This document shows positions 1 through 14,390 of a DNA stretch of 64,000 bases, piece after piece. Each line of letters starts with the position of its first letter. The first letter of the stretch is position 1. Origin of the DNA: Physcomitrium patens. Lineage: Eukaryota > Streptophyta > Bryopsida > Funariales > Funariaceae. The stretch is from the NCBI RefSeq assembly GCF_000002425.4, contig NC_037261.1:186001-250000 (forward strand), given 5' to 3'. The notes below the pieces were generated by a model. The model saw only the letters and a program-made list of their open reading frames with translations. It ran no database searches and was not told the DNA's origin. The position numbers and the translations under genes were made by a program.

Positions 1-600
1 TATTACTTGTATATTTTTAAAATAAATTCAAAATAATATTTATTTATTTATTGTGTAATTTTAATATTTTACAAAATTCATATTTTTATGTTATTGAGTA
101 TCTATATCAATGATCTACATTGACATGCGGATCAGTGCTGGCCAAATGAAGAATGGTTTCCAAGTGGCAGAGGATCTAAGTTCTACAAGGGGCAGAGTGT
201 GGCCAATGGCACACACAGTTTTGGAGCCCTAGCTCTTGCCATTCCAAGCAGGCAGAAAAGCGGAGTGTGGTCAATTGCACACACAGTTTTTGCCTCTCCT
301 TTCCATGGTTTTTGGTCACACTTAAGCACTGGCTTTTGTCCAACGTGCATGTGGATCAGTCCTCTGATTGCGCACAAAATTCCATCCATGTGGTTGTAGA
401 AATGGTGGCCTCATGAACCCAAGTTCAGGTTTTTGGCCACATGGTTTTGCTCAAGTCTACAACTTGGGTCAAAGATCAGATGCAAAAACTCCTTTGTTAA
501 TTTTATATCAATTAAACCACTGACAATTCAATTTTTTTCTTTTGGAGCACATCAAAACCTTATTTCTCCACTCAAAAACAAAATTATAATAAAAAATAAA
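1..600. other. AT-rich edge, then a moderately GC-rich repeat-like stretch
   Basis: Bases 1-115 are AT-rich. From about 118 a GC-richer stretch starts with a motif (GGATCAGTGCTGGCC) that recurs near 22.8 kb and 23.5 kb. Two related units of about 25 bases (AGTGTGGCCAATGGCACACA near 196 and AGTGTGGTCAATTGCACACA near 263) lie 67 bases apart as a diverged tandem duplication. I see no convincing gene. An A-rich run and a run of about 12 C follow at 590-629. Confidence 0.5.
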
Positions 601-629
601 AAAAATAAAAAAAAAATCCCCCCCCCCCC

Positions 630-1221
630 AGGAGAGCTGAAAAATGACTGTTTAAGGTATTCCGACGTGAGAGGCTATAGTACGAGTGAGCGTTGGCCGG
701 GGGTTAAGCAAAAGGCGCCCGGTGTGGGCACAATAGAAATGAAGCAGCCCGTGTTTGAGCCACTTCCAACGGCCTGGGTCGAAAACCAAACAAAGCTAAG
801 GGCCTACGAACAAATGAAAGACTTCAAGGGTCTGATCCTTGCCTTTAGTAAGCGTCACAAACCGGGTGCAACGCATCCAGCCTTGCCAGACCACAGGCTC
901 TTGTGTTGGGGGCCGCTCAATGAGAAGATAGAAATGAGGACCAATCCACTGTGAAGGGCGCCCAGCAGGAAGGCAGAATGAAGTGAAGCCTTCCTTGAGA
1001 GGCGGACAGAATTCTTCGTCAGTGGAAAAGAGGCCAGTTGGTCGGTCCACATCCTTTGTTGCATAATTTTCAATGAATTCGCCTTCACGAGTGCGGAGTT
1101 TGTCCGTCGTTAACATGGACGACCAGTCTGCTGGGATAGCAGTTAATGACCAAGTTTTAATTTGAGTACGTTCTTGGCTGTATTTAATACACCTAAAACC
1201 TGCTTTTGCAGAATTACACAA
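630..1221. other. Unassigned open frames, possible exon(s)
   Basis: A plus-strand frame is open to a stop at 952-954, and its last ~100 codons (from about 650) are not low-complexity. A minus-strand frame is open across 796-1221. The two overlap, so at most one is likely to be coding. The plus-strand frame has a mixed, protein-like composition after the C run, but I recognise no domain, see no clear splice sites and see no homologue in this window. It could be an exon of an unknown gene or chance. I give no function. Confidence 0.2.
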
Positions 1222-1909
1222 ATGACTTAAACGAAATTAAATGGTGATGAATAATACGTTGTTTTATTTGAATTTGTCAGAAATGCCTAGGCAGGGCGGT
1301 CGGGTTCGGGCGGCACCTGGGTGAAGGACATAGCTCATCAACTCCTGGCCAATCACATACTAGAAAAGCCATTTCTTGTTGCATTTGACTGTGTTAAGAA
1401 ATTCGTCCTTTTCTAACTAATTTTTGGGATCCAGGTACGATTCTGAAATCGAAGCTCTGAATTCAATGAAAAGAAACACCGTCACAACTAGTTCCATAGT
1501 TTGCTGGATGCGAGTACCTGCGTTGTTCCTACACAAAGATTTTACTATAGAAAACCCCATGTACTTGCTGAGAGGAATTCAATTTGACGTGTAATTTCTG
1601 ACTCTACGATAAGGATCATGAACTTGGTGCAGAGGGAGTTTTAAAGAATCGTAGGCGAACAAACGTATCCACAACAAGAAAACTAATCAGAATTGCAACT
1701 TGAATGGCACACATCGAGCAGATTCATCAGGAAGGCCCCAAAGGAGACACTGCACCAAAGCATAATCAAATCCAAACACATCATCATATAAATTTGATTG
1801 ACAGGAAAGAATGGTGGCCCCACGTTCCACTTAAAAAGGTTACTAAACTTCCCTCCAAGAATAAACCTGAAGTGCCATGGTGCCCGGCCGACAGAAGACC
1901 CTGCAAAAT
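1222..1909. other. Intergenic sequence and 3' flank of the L7a gene
   Basis: No gene is recognisable here. The part next to 1909 should contain the 3' UTR of the minus-strand L7a gene. A short plus-strand frame (1704-1913) runs antisense into the end of that gene and is treated as chance. Confidence 0.5.
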
Positions 1910-3838
<1,929 letters not shown>

Positions 3839-4091
3839 GGCGAAAGTTGGGAGATGAGCAAAGCTGGGACAGAGTGACGGCAACAAGCCTGCGCAGCGAA
3901 AGAGAGCAATTCGGAGGAGCGACCAGAGTCATGAAGGAACCTGCCTTCATGCCTCTCCCAGACCTAGACTTACCCCAGCCTCGGAACACCCGAACCTATT
4001 GGTCTGAATGTTGGACCCAGCCCTTGATTCCTTCTTTCCCCCCTGGTTGGGACTGGGAGGAATTTTGCTTATTTCGTAGCTTCTGCTGAGC

Positions 4092-4133
<42 letters not shown>

Positions 4134-4609
4134 GTCAATCGATAGATAATAAGCAATGTAAGGGTGATGTTTCTGGATGGTTTATTACATGTGAAGGATG
4201 CAGCAAGGTTTTTGCAATACTTGTTGAAATGAAACGCCCAGAATGATCGCCCCATCCTGAAAGAGGTGTGATAATATTGATTAACTATGAAATGCGATTG
4301 TTGTTGTGATCGGTTTAGAAAATTGAATGGGATCAGAATGAGCAATCACTGGAGTGCTATCGTCGTGTAGCATTTTTCACATATATGGTAAAAAGTACGG
4401 TTGTCAGTCTAATCTCTATAATGTTTGTTTACGATCCGCAGGGAAACGAGTCATAAAACCCTCAGGTGATGGACGGCTTAACCTCTTCTCTAAAACCTCA
4501 AATACTTGATGGGACTAGATGAAAACAAAGCACAGCCTAATAATGTACATCTATAGCCTAAAAGATCGAAACTAAGAAACAACGTAAAGTACGATGCTTG
4601 TGGAGACGG
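3839..4609. other. L7a 5' UTR/promoter and 3' flank of the cupin gene
   Basis: On the minus strand, the bases just above 3838 (a C/T-rich stretch ending CTTTCGCC before ATG) form the probable 5' UTR of L7a. Further upstream there is a (TA)n run at about 4101-4126. The remainder up to 4609 should hold the promoter of L7a and the 3' UTR of the cupin gene. No other gene is seen. Confidence 0.5.
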
Positions 4610-5268
4610 TCATCTGTAATAAGGGTGCATGGCTTGGCTTGAAAGCTCCCAATTGTCCTCGAGGTCGATGAACAGGATCCCGTATTCCTTGCCTTGTCGC
4701 AAGGCTTTCGTGAGTTCGTCGCTGGTGACCTGTGGAGGCAATTGCAACGGATCTTGCACTGCTTGTCCTACACTAAGATACCATTGCTCAAAGCCCCCGG
4801 GAGCAAACATTTGCACCATCCGTGCCGGTTTCTCTCCTTTGTTCATGAAAGAGTGCGGAATAAACCGAGGCAGATGAACAAAAGATCCCGCACGTCCGAG
4901 CGACTCGCGACCTCCGACATTCCAAATGAGCTCCCCTTCTAGCATGAGCCACATTTCATCCTCCATGGTGTGAAGATGCCGCGGGACTTCTCGGCCAGGA
5001 TACACAACCTTCTCGCACAAGGAGTATGATCCACCCGTTTCATTTCCCAAGGCCTTTATGGTGATGAGTAGCCCTAGAACCCACACACTTATTCCCTCCC
5101 CTGAATCGAAATTAACAATAGTGTTACAGGCAAGTGGCTCAAATGTAAATTATCACAAAACATCATCCTGTTTCATCAGGGTGTACAATGATCACCTGGT
5201 GCAAGCATGCCAATCTTTGGAGAAGTGAGGCCGGCAAATTGACTAGCACAGATGGAGACCTGATCCAT
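4610..5268 (-). CDS. Single-domain cupin (RmlC-like) protein
   Basis: Two coding exons, 5268-5196 and 5100-4610, join in phase to 187 aa. The fold has both cupin motifs. Motif 1 is G60-X5-H66-X-H68-X4-E73-X6-G80. Motif 2 is G96-X5-P102 followed by H107 and N111. H66, H68, E73 and H107 are the expected metal ligands. The C-terminal part (APGGFEQWYLSVG, then PPQVTSDEL and a KEYGI stretch) resembles small bacterial cupins of the quercetin-dioxygenase-like group. A possible 3' acceptor (TGTGCAG near 5298) suggests a 5' UTR intron. The start at 5268 is chosen because it is the first ATG after that acceptor and gives an in-phase splice. Substrate cannot be told from sequence; quercetin dioxygenase, dioxygenase-like and sugar-epimerase-like roles all occur in this fold. 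There is no signal peptide. Confidence 0.85.
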
Positions 5269-6720
5269 CTTGCTTCACCCTTCCTCCTTTACCCTGCACA
5301 TTCAAACATCTTAGTCGATTCATGCCATCATTGAATCAACTACAATCTCAAGAAAATTCAATCTTCTCGGTGTTTGCAACGTCAAGATGCTTCAGATAAT
5401 CCCCCTAGTTAAGATGCCGTGTAACTTACATGCACATCGAAATTCAATACTCTTACATGAAACCCAAACTGGAGGGATCGTACATGTCAAATCAGATGTG
5501 TTCTTCGCTAAAATCCCGGCAGGGTAAAATCTCGGCAGGGAAGATATACTGCACGATAAGCAAGCGTACTATAACAAGCAGGGCGTTTTGCAAAACTCCT
5601 GTTGCCTTCATTTGCGAGAACCTCCTATGCAGTGCAGACGACGCCAGCCTAAGAAATTCTCAAATTCGGACACAACAGTGAATCTGACGGGTTTTATGAC
5701 TCGCTCAAATTCATGACGGTCGTCAACTTGGAAAAATCCTCATCACAAGCCCACCCCATGATTACGGTTAAAAAATTCAGAGCATATTCGTGCCGACTCA
5801 GCACTACTAGGAAACTTGACGTGAACGACGTCAACTAGGTACGAGTACAGAATCAATCCACGTTATACAAAGAAAGAATATGAATTAGAACCTGAAACGA
5901 CCCAAGTGCACTCAGCACAAAAAGAATTTCTAAAATCCAGAACGCCGTTCCTGTAGTGAACAAGCTGAGCGTTGACTTAGTTACCAGTTCTAGTGTAGAG
6001 TGTGCAGTGAGGTGGCCTGGGACTTCAAAAACGGGAGTGGCAGCAAGAAATTGGGTTGGAGAAAGTGGGCAGCGAAGACGATGTGCAAGGCCAGGTGCGG
6101 CATTGCATTGAATTAATCAACATGCAAGTAGTAGCGAAAGTGAGAAAAAGGCTGGAAGCAGCATGATAATGGCGAGCAGCATGGGGACGGAAGAGGAAAG
6201 TACGTGTGGCGAGGTAGAGAGCAGAGCAGAGCAGAGCAGGGGGAAGTTGAGGGAGGGCGGTGGGGGATGGGGTGAGGGGTGCTGATCTGGCAAGGCTGAC
6301 CCCCCCCCCCCGAACTTGGCTTGGCTTGTCCGCTTCCCCGGGGCTCTCTCCGCCGAGAACGCGTCGCGTCAGGCCGGGCAGTTGTCCCAGCAGCACACCC
6401 CATCCATCCATCCCCCATATCACTCCCTCTCTAACATCCATCCATTCGCCATTTCATCCACCCTATATTAATCCATCCATATCCCTCCCATCATCACCGC
6501 TTTCTCCCCCCCCCCTGCTGCCCCCTTCTCCTCTGCTGGGATGGGGGGGGGACAGGTTTACAACCCCAAAGTGCAAAGAACAGAACAGGAGCCCAAAGAA
6601 CAGGAGCACCAGATTCCAATTCCTGCCCCTTTCCTTCGTCAATGCCCTCCCTGGTCTCATTTTAGCATCCACACTTAAGTACATACATACATACATACAT
6701 TTGTTGGAAAAAAGAAAAAA
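5269..6720. other. Upstream region of the cupin gene, partly GC-rich
   Basis: Includes a short tandem duplication near 5512-5545 (two AAAATC(C/T)CGGCAGGG units). A GC-rich segment at about 6150-6550 has C runs, (CCAT)n-like steps and GAGCAGAGCAGAGCAG. Several open frames cross this segment on both strands, but they are low-complexity and proline/serine-rich. I read the region as leader and promoter of the minus-strand cupin gene, not as coding. It ends with (CATA)n at about 6681-6700. Confidence 0.4.
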
Positions 6721-6948
6721 AAAGGGTTAGAAATTTTTTCATATTAAAACAGATGAATCATGATTAAAAAATATATTGAATCCTCATGAGCTTTAGAAGT
6801 ATTCTGTATTCTATAGTTATAACTTTGAATTTCAAATTATAATCATGTAAGCTAAAAAAATAGATATTATAATTCTTAATCCTCTTCAAATGCACTGACA
6901 TAGAAATGGTCCAAAGTTACCAAATTTCAAGCTTATTTGAATACATAC

Positions 6949-6981
<33 letters not shown>

Positions 6982-7902
6982 CACTCACACATAGGATTTC
7001 TGCCTCTTTAGAACATTTAAAATAATTTTTTTATTACTGCTATTATTTTTTGTAATTGTGTATCTTTAAAAGATCAAATGAATTAAAAAAAACTTAATAA
7101 CAAATTTTCTGCAGTTGCTAATTCTGCTTTAGATTTTTTTTAAATAAAAAATTCATAAAAAATTAATCACAATACCTGACTATTTATTTTTTCATGGCTG
7201 CTTATTGGTAAAAGTTAATACTGTCTTTGATTGTAAACAATAAGTTAATTGCACATCTAAATAATCTATTGAAGCTATAGTTTTTATCTATATGCATATA
7301 TATGGTTAATTATTCTGATTTAGTTCTAAGTTCTGTTTTGTCCTTTTCTTAATTTAAACTAACTGATGATTATTAAAAATCTCAAGTTAAGATATTTTAG
7401 TATAGAAAAAAGCAATTTGACTATTTTGTTTTATTAAGAAAGTGCTATTGGTGTATTATATAAATATTTTTATTTTCATTTTTATTATTTTTATATTCTA
7501 AAGAATTCCATCTAGTATATCTTCCTATCTTCTTTTTTTAGTAAAAACATGGCATATAATTTTTTTAAAAAATAATTTAAAATTATAAATTTTTATTAAT
7601 TTTTTATTATTATTTTATATTCAAAAATTAAAATTATAAATCTTTACTAATTTTAAAATAGAAACAGATACTATATTATTAAAGATTAGACCAATTCAAT
7701 GAATAAACTTACTATTATATTTAATTTAACTATATAATATTAAGTATAAACTTGTATTCAACCATTTTTTATTCTTTTATACAATCAAATTTTAACAATA
7801 ATAATAATAATAATACAAATTTTATTTATAAATTTATTTTTTTATTGGACATAATTCATAAGATCTAAAATATATTTAAAAATTAATCAAACTTGATGTG
7901 TT

Positions 7903-7938
<36 letters not shown>

Positions 7939-9760
7939 AAAAAAAATTATTAGCAATATAAGAGAATTTTGAGTTTTTTGTAATATCTTATAAAAGTCTA
8001 TTGCTATATTAATCCAAATTATTTAACAAAACTAAAAGTAATAATATTAAGTGGAATTATCCCACTTCTATTATTGTATTCTGAAAGTTGTGGTGTAAAC
8101 TTTTATTTATGCTCCAAAATTTTATTTTTAAAATTTTTCTTATTTTATGATAATTGAGCATGTTAGATTAAGAATTATATAAGTAGAATCTGGTTTTATT
8201 AAATTTTTAGGATTTTAACCTTTGATGGTAAAAATCCTTGCTTGATCCCTTGAATTATATTAATTAAGACCAAAATGATAAGGATTAGAAATTAGAATAG
8301 TAATTTGATTAGTTTTAATAATTTAGAGGTTGTTAATCATTGCTATAAGGGTTGATTGTGAGCTTATGAATTCATCCACAATCATTTCATATCATTTAGA
8401 GTAAATTAGAATTAAAACTTTCTAAAAGATTTAGTGAAGTTTAGCAATGACCGTTTTGAAGCCTTTTCTTCAACTTCAACAAAATAAGTAGCAAAGTAGT
8501 TTTTTTCAATTAATAGAGGCTTTCAAATGTGATGGCGCCATTGGATTCACCTCATGGGATAAAGAAAACAAGATCGGCACCTTTTCCTCCAACATACAAG
8601 TGGAGCATTGGAATTTTCATTTTGAAGGATTTTACAATAATTGCTAAAATCTATAGGGATAAAAAATTTCATAAAAATTAAAAATAAACATAGATGGAGG
8701 CATGTGAATAGTCAATCTTAGCATAAAAAGGTGTTTTAAACACAATGGTGAAGCTAGATTTACTAAAAATTTCTTTTTTTACCACTTACAATAGCCATCA
8801 GCCTTAGTAATGAAATTAACTTTTGGATGAATGAAGGCTATAGAACTAGATTAGGGATCTCAAAAATCAAGGGTGGAGATGCAGACACCCTTTCACAAGC
8901 CTCCACTCAAGTATATAAGAGAGGCTTGGTTTTCTAAGCCCTCTCTCTCTTCTTTTTTGGTGAAGGACAAAGCCAAGCCAGAATTTGGCCAAAAATCCTA
9001 ATTTTAATTTTATTTAGATTGTTAAATCTCATTGTGAACTTGTAGGTAGATGTGTATAGATTTTTAGTTGTGAATGATAATCATGGGGTTTTAAAACATG
9101 CTTCATTGTGGTAGATAGCTCCGTTGGCCTCTCAAGTTTTCCAAGGGTTTTAAAAGCCTCGAATTTCCTCCAATCATTTGGTTAATTTTTTTTCTTTCAA
9201 TTTAAAATTTCTTGTCGTTGTATCTTTTGTTGTTAGCTTTCCAACAAGGTAAGGCTTTTTGGTGAAACTTTAACTGCAAGGGAGTCAACTGCCTTCATAA
9301 TTTAAATTAATCAAATTTGAGAAAGTATTTTTTAGTACTTTATAATTGGATTCAACTAAAATTTTAAAAACATTGAGCTTTATAAGCCAAGCTTTGAAAA
9401 GGCTTAAGTTTCATTGGATTTGAAGACAATTTGGATTTTTAGCAAATTTCTAAGTGAAGGGGGTTGGTCGCCGGAACAGTTTAGATCACTCAACTTCAAA
9501 GAAACAATTCTCACGATTAATTTATTAGATTGCAACGAAATTTATTGAAGAAAGAGCATCTTTAAATTAAACTTGCAACAAACTAAGAACCATCTAATTT
9601 GGAACTAGTTATAATTTTTGGCAAAATTTTGGAATAGAAGGAGGTCGCTACCTTCAATCTTTAGATGTTGTTAAGGTACCTTTGCTTTTACTTCTCTTAT
9701 TTTATTTTTACTTTCATCTTCATAATAACTTGTAATCTCTAAATTTTGACTTTTGGATAA
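6721..9760. other. AT-rich spacer, no gene
   Basis: Very AT-rich, with (AT)n runs near 6951-6981 and 7908-7936 and (TAA)n near 7798-7816. A less AT-rich block at about 8520-9250 contains a TATA-like TATATAAGAGAGGC at 8914 followed by CT-rich sequence, reminiscent of an LTR core promoter. I cannot match it to any element in the window. Nothing coding is visible. Confidence 0.5.
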
Positions 9761-9769
9761 TAAATTTTA

Positions 9770-9975
9770 AGTTTTAACTTTTAACCTTTAATATTTTTAC
9801 TTTAATTTTAAATTTTAACTTTTAATTTTAACTTTTAATTTTAACTTTTAATTTTTAACTTAAACTTTTAAATTTAATTTTCAATTTTAACTTTTAAATT
9901 TTAACTTTTAACTTTAAATTTTAACTTTAACTTTTAAATTTAACTTTTAACTTTTAATTTTAACTTAAACTTAAG
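9770..9975. repeat. Degenerate T-rich minisatellite (TTTTAACTTTTAA-like)
   Basis: About 200 bases consist of variants of TTTTAACTTTTAATTTTAAC with T-run lengths of 2 to 6 and periods of roughly 6-13 bases. The plus strand is almost free of G across this interval. Confidence 0.8.
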
Positions 9976-10259
9976 TTTTTATTCTTATTGCGAGTTAATA
10001 GTAATAACTTAATTAATTATTTTTTTATCATTTTTGCATAGTAAATTTTATTTAATATTTTAATTTAATATTAATAACTATTGCTTAAAAGGCATTAATT
10101 TTAATTGAACTAGAAACATCCATATTTAAATTAATTTAATAATTTCAAAATTAAAAGTTCTTCCATTCTACCTCTCGAGCTTATTGTATAATACTAATTC
10201 TATAGAGTTGTGGATTTTAGGTTCACATATAGACTATCTACCTTTAAATAAAAAATCTT

Positions 10260-12225
10260 CTTTCTTAACATTCATCTTTTTCTTACAGAGAGTAGATTAC
10301 TCCTTTTGTAGAAATTTTTATTAGAGATTGCGGATTACCATCCTCTAATTTAAGTTTTTGAATAAGTTGGATTGTCTATAGAAAGAAAGATTATGGATTC
10401 TACTCTTAAAAAAAGTGAAAATAGATTTTCAACTATTGCAGAACTTCATAAGCTTGTCAACATTCTAAGAGTGAAAATCTCACGTATTTCCAACATGAAT
10501 CATAGAAATACTATGCCTACACCTATAGAAGAAGTTCAAAGTCTACGGCAAAAAATTATGCACTTAAAAGAAGCAAGTAGGTCGACCTCACAACCAAATC
10601 TACAAAGATTTGCTTCTAGAAGTATGACGAGGACAAAGATTAATATACCTAAGAAGTTTGATGGCATAAGATCAAAATTTTAAGGATTTTTTTAACAAGT
10701 CAAGCTCTATTTAAGCTTGTATCTTTTCCAATAGTACAATGAATTCATTCAAGTCAGATTCATATGTACACTTCTATGAGGAAATGCTTTCTCTTACTTT
10801 GTATCTTTAATAAAAAAAAGATTTGTAACTCTTTTATGATTTGAATTCATTCTTAGAAGTATTTATGGCCACATTAAGAGAAAGTGATCAAAAAAGAGTA
10901 GCACAAATCAAGCTCTTATCTTTACGCAAGGATCACAATCAACCACCATACATGCTACTAAATTCCAAAACCTTACTTGTAACATGGATTAGAATGGCAA
11001 AGCCCTTATCAATTAATTTTGATATGGATTGAAGGATAATATCAAAGACTTATTATTAACAATTCCAAAGACAAAATCTTTGAAATAATTTATTACTCAA
11101 GCCATTGCATGTGAACATACATAGAAGCTACAAAAGAATCTTGTAAATATAGTAAAGAAAGTTGAAGCCTTTCATCAACGACATCCATTAAATCAAGATG
11201 AAAAATAGTAAATCTTTGCATATTAAAGAAACAAGATCAAAAGAAGATAACATTCTATATTCTATCTTTTTTTGTAGCTTTTGTGTATTTATGATGCTAA
11301 GGAGATGGAAAACCAACAACCAACAGATTCAGCTCAAGAGCTTTCATTTTCGAACTTACTAGACTACACATTGCGATTGTCACAATCTTCAAGATGATGA
11401 AATCAAGATGAAGGTCCTCAAGAACGACATGTCCTTCCTTAAATAGATGGCAAGATACGTATTTGCTATCACAACCTTAGAAAAGAGTCTCGATGTTTGG
11501 TGATTTTATCGAGGTAGAAACAACTCCTCATGATGTTCTAAATATTTTATTTGAAGGAAGTTATGAAGGCCTCAACAAAGACCAAATAATAGGGTGATCT
11601 TCTTGCACTAGTATAGGATACTATCGATGGTTGATAGGACCTATCAATCATCTTCAAAAAGAAAAAAGATCGGAGTATGTCAAAAATACAATTTGCCACA
11701 TCTTACACTTCATCAACAAATGAGGACCACTCCTCATGGAACTCGTTCCTAGAAGGGGAAATAATGTTATGGACATACATAGGTATTTTAATAAATACCT
11801 ATTTGATTAGATAGGAATAGATAAAAGTAGATTAATTTTATAAGACCTTTTCGAAAAGATTCATAGAAGCTTAATAGACACTGCTTGATTTTACCTGTGT
11901 TTGTAGTTGATTGGTAGATTAAAAACTCAGTCAAAAAATTAATCACATATTGATAGCTTGTAGAATAAGTTAACTATGTAGTACATATATAAAAAACTTA
12001 CCTTGTAAGTTAAGATATGTATCTTGTAAAATCAACACATTTTAGAGGTTGCATAGGACATTGCTACATAGCTCCTAGTTAAGAGTATATATGGAGGAAA
12101 GAATGAAACCTTCTTCATTCTTATCAATGCCTTTCTAGTTCTTAGTCTTGTTCCAAGAATTTTTAGTCTTCTTATTTTTGGTAATAGCCATTTTAGTTCA
12201 ATATTATATCAACTTTGAATGACTT
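10260..12225 (+). mobile_element. Gypsy fragment A1: leader, gag remnant, PPT and 3' LTR (internally deleted)
   Basis: A leader with TTGCGGATTACC (also found in element C) precedes a gag-like frame (10372-10683) that ends NIPKKFDGIRSKF, matching KFDGTRSKF in element C. A further gag stretch is at 10841-11032 (ESDQKRVAQIKLLSLR). No protease, RT or integrase follows. Instead, about 1.1 kb later a frame ending SSWNSFLEGE overlaps a purine-rich tract (GAAGGGGAAA, 11753-11762). That is followed by an LTR start (TGTTATGGACATAC, 11768) similar to the LTRs of C and D. The LTR is recognisable to about 12200. No 5' LTR is visible. I read this as an internally deleted, decayed relative of element C. Confidence 0.7.
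11768..12210 (+). repeat. LTR (partial) of gypsy fragment A1
   Basis: Aligns by eye with the LTR of element C at 60640-61197. Shared features are ATAGAAGCTTAATAGACACTG, the CTTACCTTGTAAGTTAAG segment, the TATATATG core and a following inverted repeat (AAGAATGAA at 12099, TTCATTCTT at 12114). The 3' end is lost at the junction with fragment A2. Confidence 0.75.
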
Positions 12226-12239
12226 TTTAGCTCCTTTCA

Positions 12240-14390
12240 ATGATACATGAGTGTATTAAGGATTTTATTTCCTCAAGATTCATATCCTTAATATATTATT
12301 AGGAGCTAAATCCACTTTTGAAATTTAGAAGGTTGATATTATAGGATATTTATGTAGATGGTTTAGTCATAAGACAGACCCTAGTAAAATAGATGTTATA
12401 CAAAAAATGAAAGAAATTTGTAGTATACAAATAGAGGTGTAGAGATTTTTAGAAGCATGTATATTTTATTATGTTTGGACTCTTCATTATAAACATATAG
12501 TAGATTTTTTTTATAATTTGTTATAAAATAGAAAGAGATTTAAATGAGAAGAGAAGCACACAAAAATAATTGAAAAATTAAAATATTTATTATCTTTTCT
12601 ACCTATGCTAAAAAGAATAAATTATGAAGGTAGCAAATCAATAATACTTATAATTGATATAAGTCTAATAGCTATTGGTTGGACTTCAGGACAAGATAAT
12701 AAGGAAGAAAATAGATTTACTATAAAATTTGGAGCCAAAATATTAAATGAACAACATAGGAACCATCTACAAGTGAAACGGGAGTTGTAGAAGATACATA
12801 CAACTATAAAGACTAAAAGAGATTATTTAATTGAAGTACTAGTGATAGTAGAAATATATTGTTTGTTTCTATTGGAAATGATCACCAATTGTAACATCTC
12901 TGATATTATCATGCTAAGATGGATTACATACATCAAATTCTTGAATTTTGAATTCAAGCATATAAAAAGCAAAAATAATCTAATAGTAGATATGCTAACC
13001 TAGACTAGGTATAAACAAGAAAAAAATTTGATTAATGGTATCAAAGTTATAGGTACTACCTTCTATTCTAGAGCACATCAAGGAGAGAATGAATATCCAA
13101 AATCATTTATGGAAGAGTTATCCAAAGAAGAATGGATAGATAGTGGGTACTACTTGAGTACATTATCAAAGAAACTATGATAGAATGATGTTCATTTTAA
13201 GTAGATTAGAAGGAAAGCCTATAACTACCTTTTACAAGATGGTTACTTATAATAACAGTACAAAAGAGATAGTGGTATACTACAAAGAGTGATTTGCAAG
13301 AAAAAAATATAGAAACAATTGATTTAAAAATTCCATGATAGTTTGTAGGCAGATCAAAAAGGTATTTATGCTACTTTTAATAAGCTCAAAGAAAGATATT
13401 GGTGGCATAATATGTATAGAGATATAATAAGATTTATAGAATCATATCAAATTTATCAAATATATTTGAAGATTTGACACAAAGTTGAGTTGCATCTTAT
13501 ATATCTTCTTGGAATACATTATAAGTAGATTATAAATCTAGTTACTATGCCTATGGAATTATGGCAAATATGATACTTGATTTTGGTATGAAAAGATTTA
13601 TCTAATCAAGTGGAAGGAAGACCTCTACAAAAAAAATTCACTAAAAAAGTTTGTAGATTTCTATTAGAAGATAAGGTTTGTAGATATAGATGTATTGAAA
13701 AGATTATTATTGATCATGGAGAATTGGATGCACATGAGACAGGAAAATTTTTAAAAGATGTAGAATTAAGCTTATACTTATAATAGTATATTATGTTGAG
13801 AATATTGCCAAAAGTGAGTAAGGTCATCCTCCAGTAGTTAAAACTATTATTAAAGCATGCAAAGAAAGAACAAAAGAATGGCCAAGGTTATTACCATTTG
13901 CTTTATAGGTTGATTGTATTACTTATGGTTCAATAACTAGATATATGCCAACAGAATTGATATAAGTACAAAAGCCTATTATACCAATTAAAGTACAAAT
14001 ATCTACTTGGAGTATTTTACCATAACAAGACAACATGAGTAGAAAAGAACTTTTTACAATTTGAATTTGTCAACTAGAGAGGAGACCTGAGGATATAAAA
14101 AAAGTAATTGTAAAGTTGAAAGAAGCATATTTGAAAAATAAAGATAGATTTAAAAAGTAGCACTAGTTAAGGCCATAAGAAATTCATAAAGGTGATTGGA
14201 TACTTGTTTATGATAGAATTTGGATAATCAACATAGTACCTTACAAAAAAAATCAAAACATTAGTTTGGATCTTATGTGGTTGTAAATATTTTAGATAAT
14301 GCTACATATATATAAAAGGAGTTAGATGGAATATACTTTAATATTTTAATTGTAAGAAAATATATAAAATATTTTAAGCAATGGAATTAA
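12240..14390 (+). mobile_element. Gypsy fragment A2: decayed RT C-terminus, RNase H, integrase
   Basis: The translation is heavily interrupted but readable. The order is end of RT (YxFLG-like remnant, then PSKID), RNase H (12605-12790: IDISLIAIGWTSGQ, FGAKILNEQHRNHLQVKREL), the end of RNase H near 12880-13010 (MLRWITYIKFLNFEFKHI), integrase zinc-finger region near 13370 (KLKERYWWHNMYRDI), integrase core near 13530-13750 (VEGRPLQK, KIIIDHGELDAHE) and a C-terminal stretch up to about 14370. The wording differs clearly from elements B, C and D. It resembles the Tcn1-like chromovirus group found in fungi and in bryophytes and lycophytes. No LTRs are recognised. Confidence 0.75.

Noticed and set aside
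6025..6441. Proline/serine-rich minus-strand frame
   Set aside because: Produced by C runs and simple repeats in a promoter-like region; no domain or splice context.
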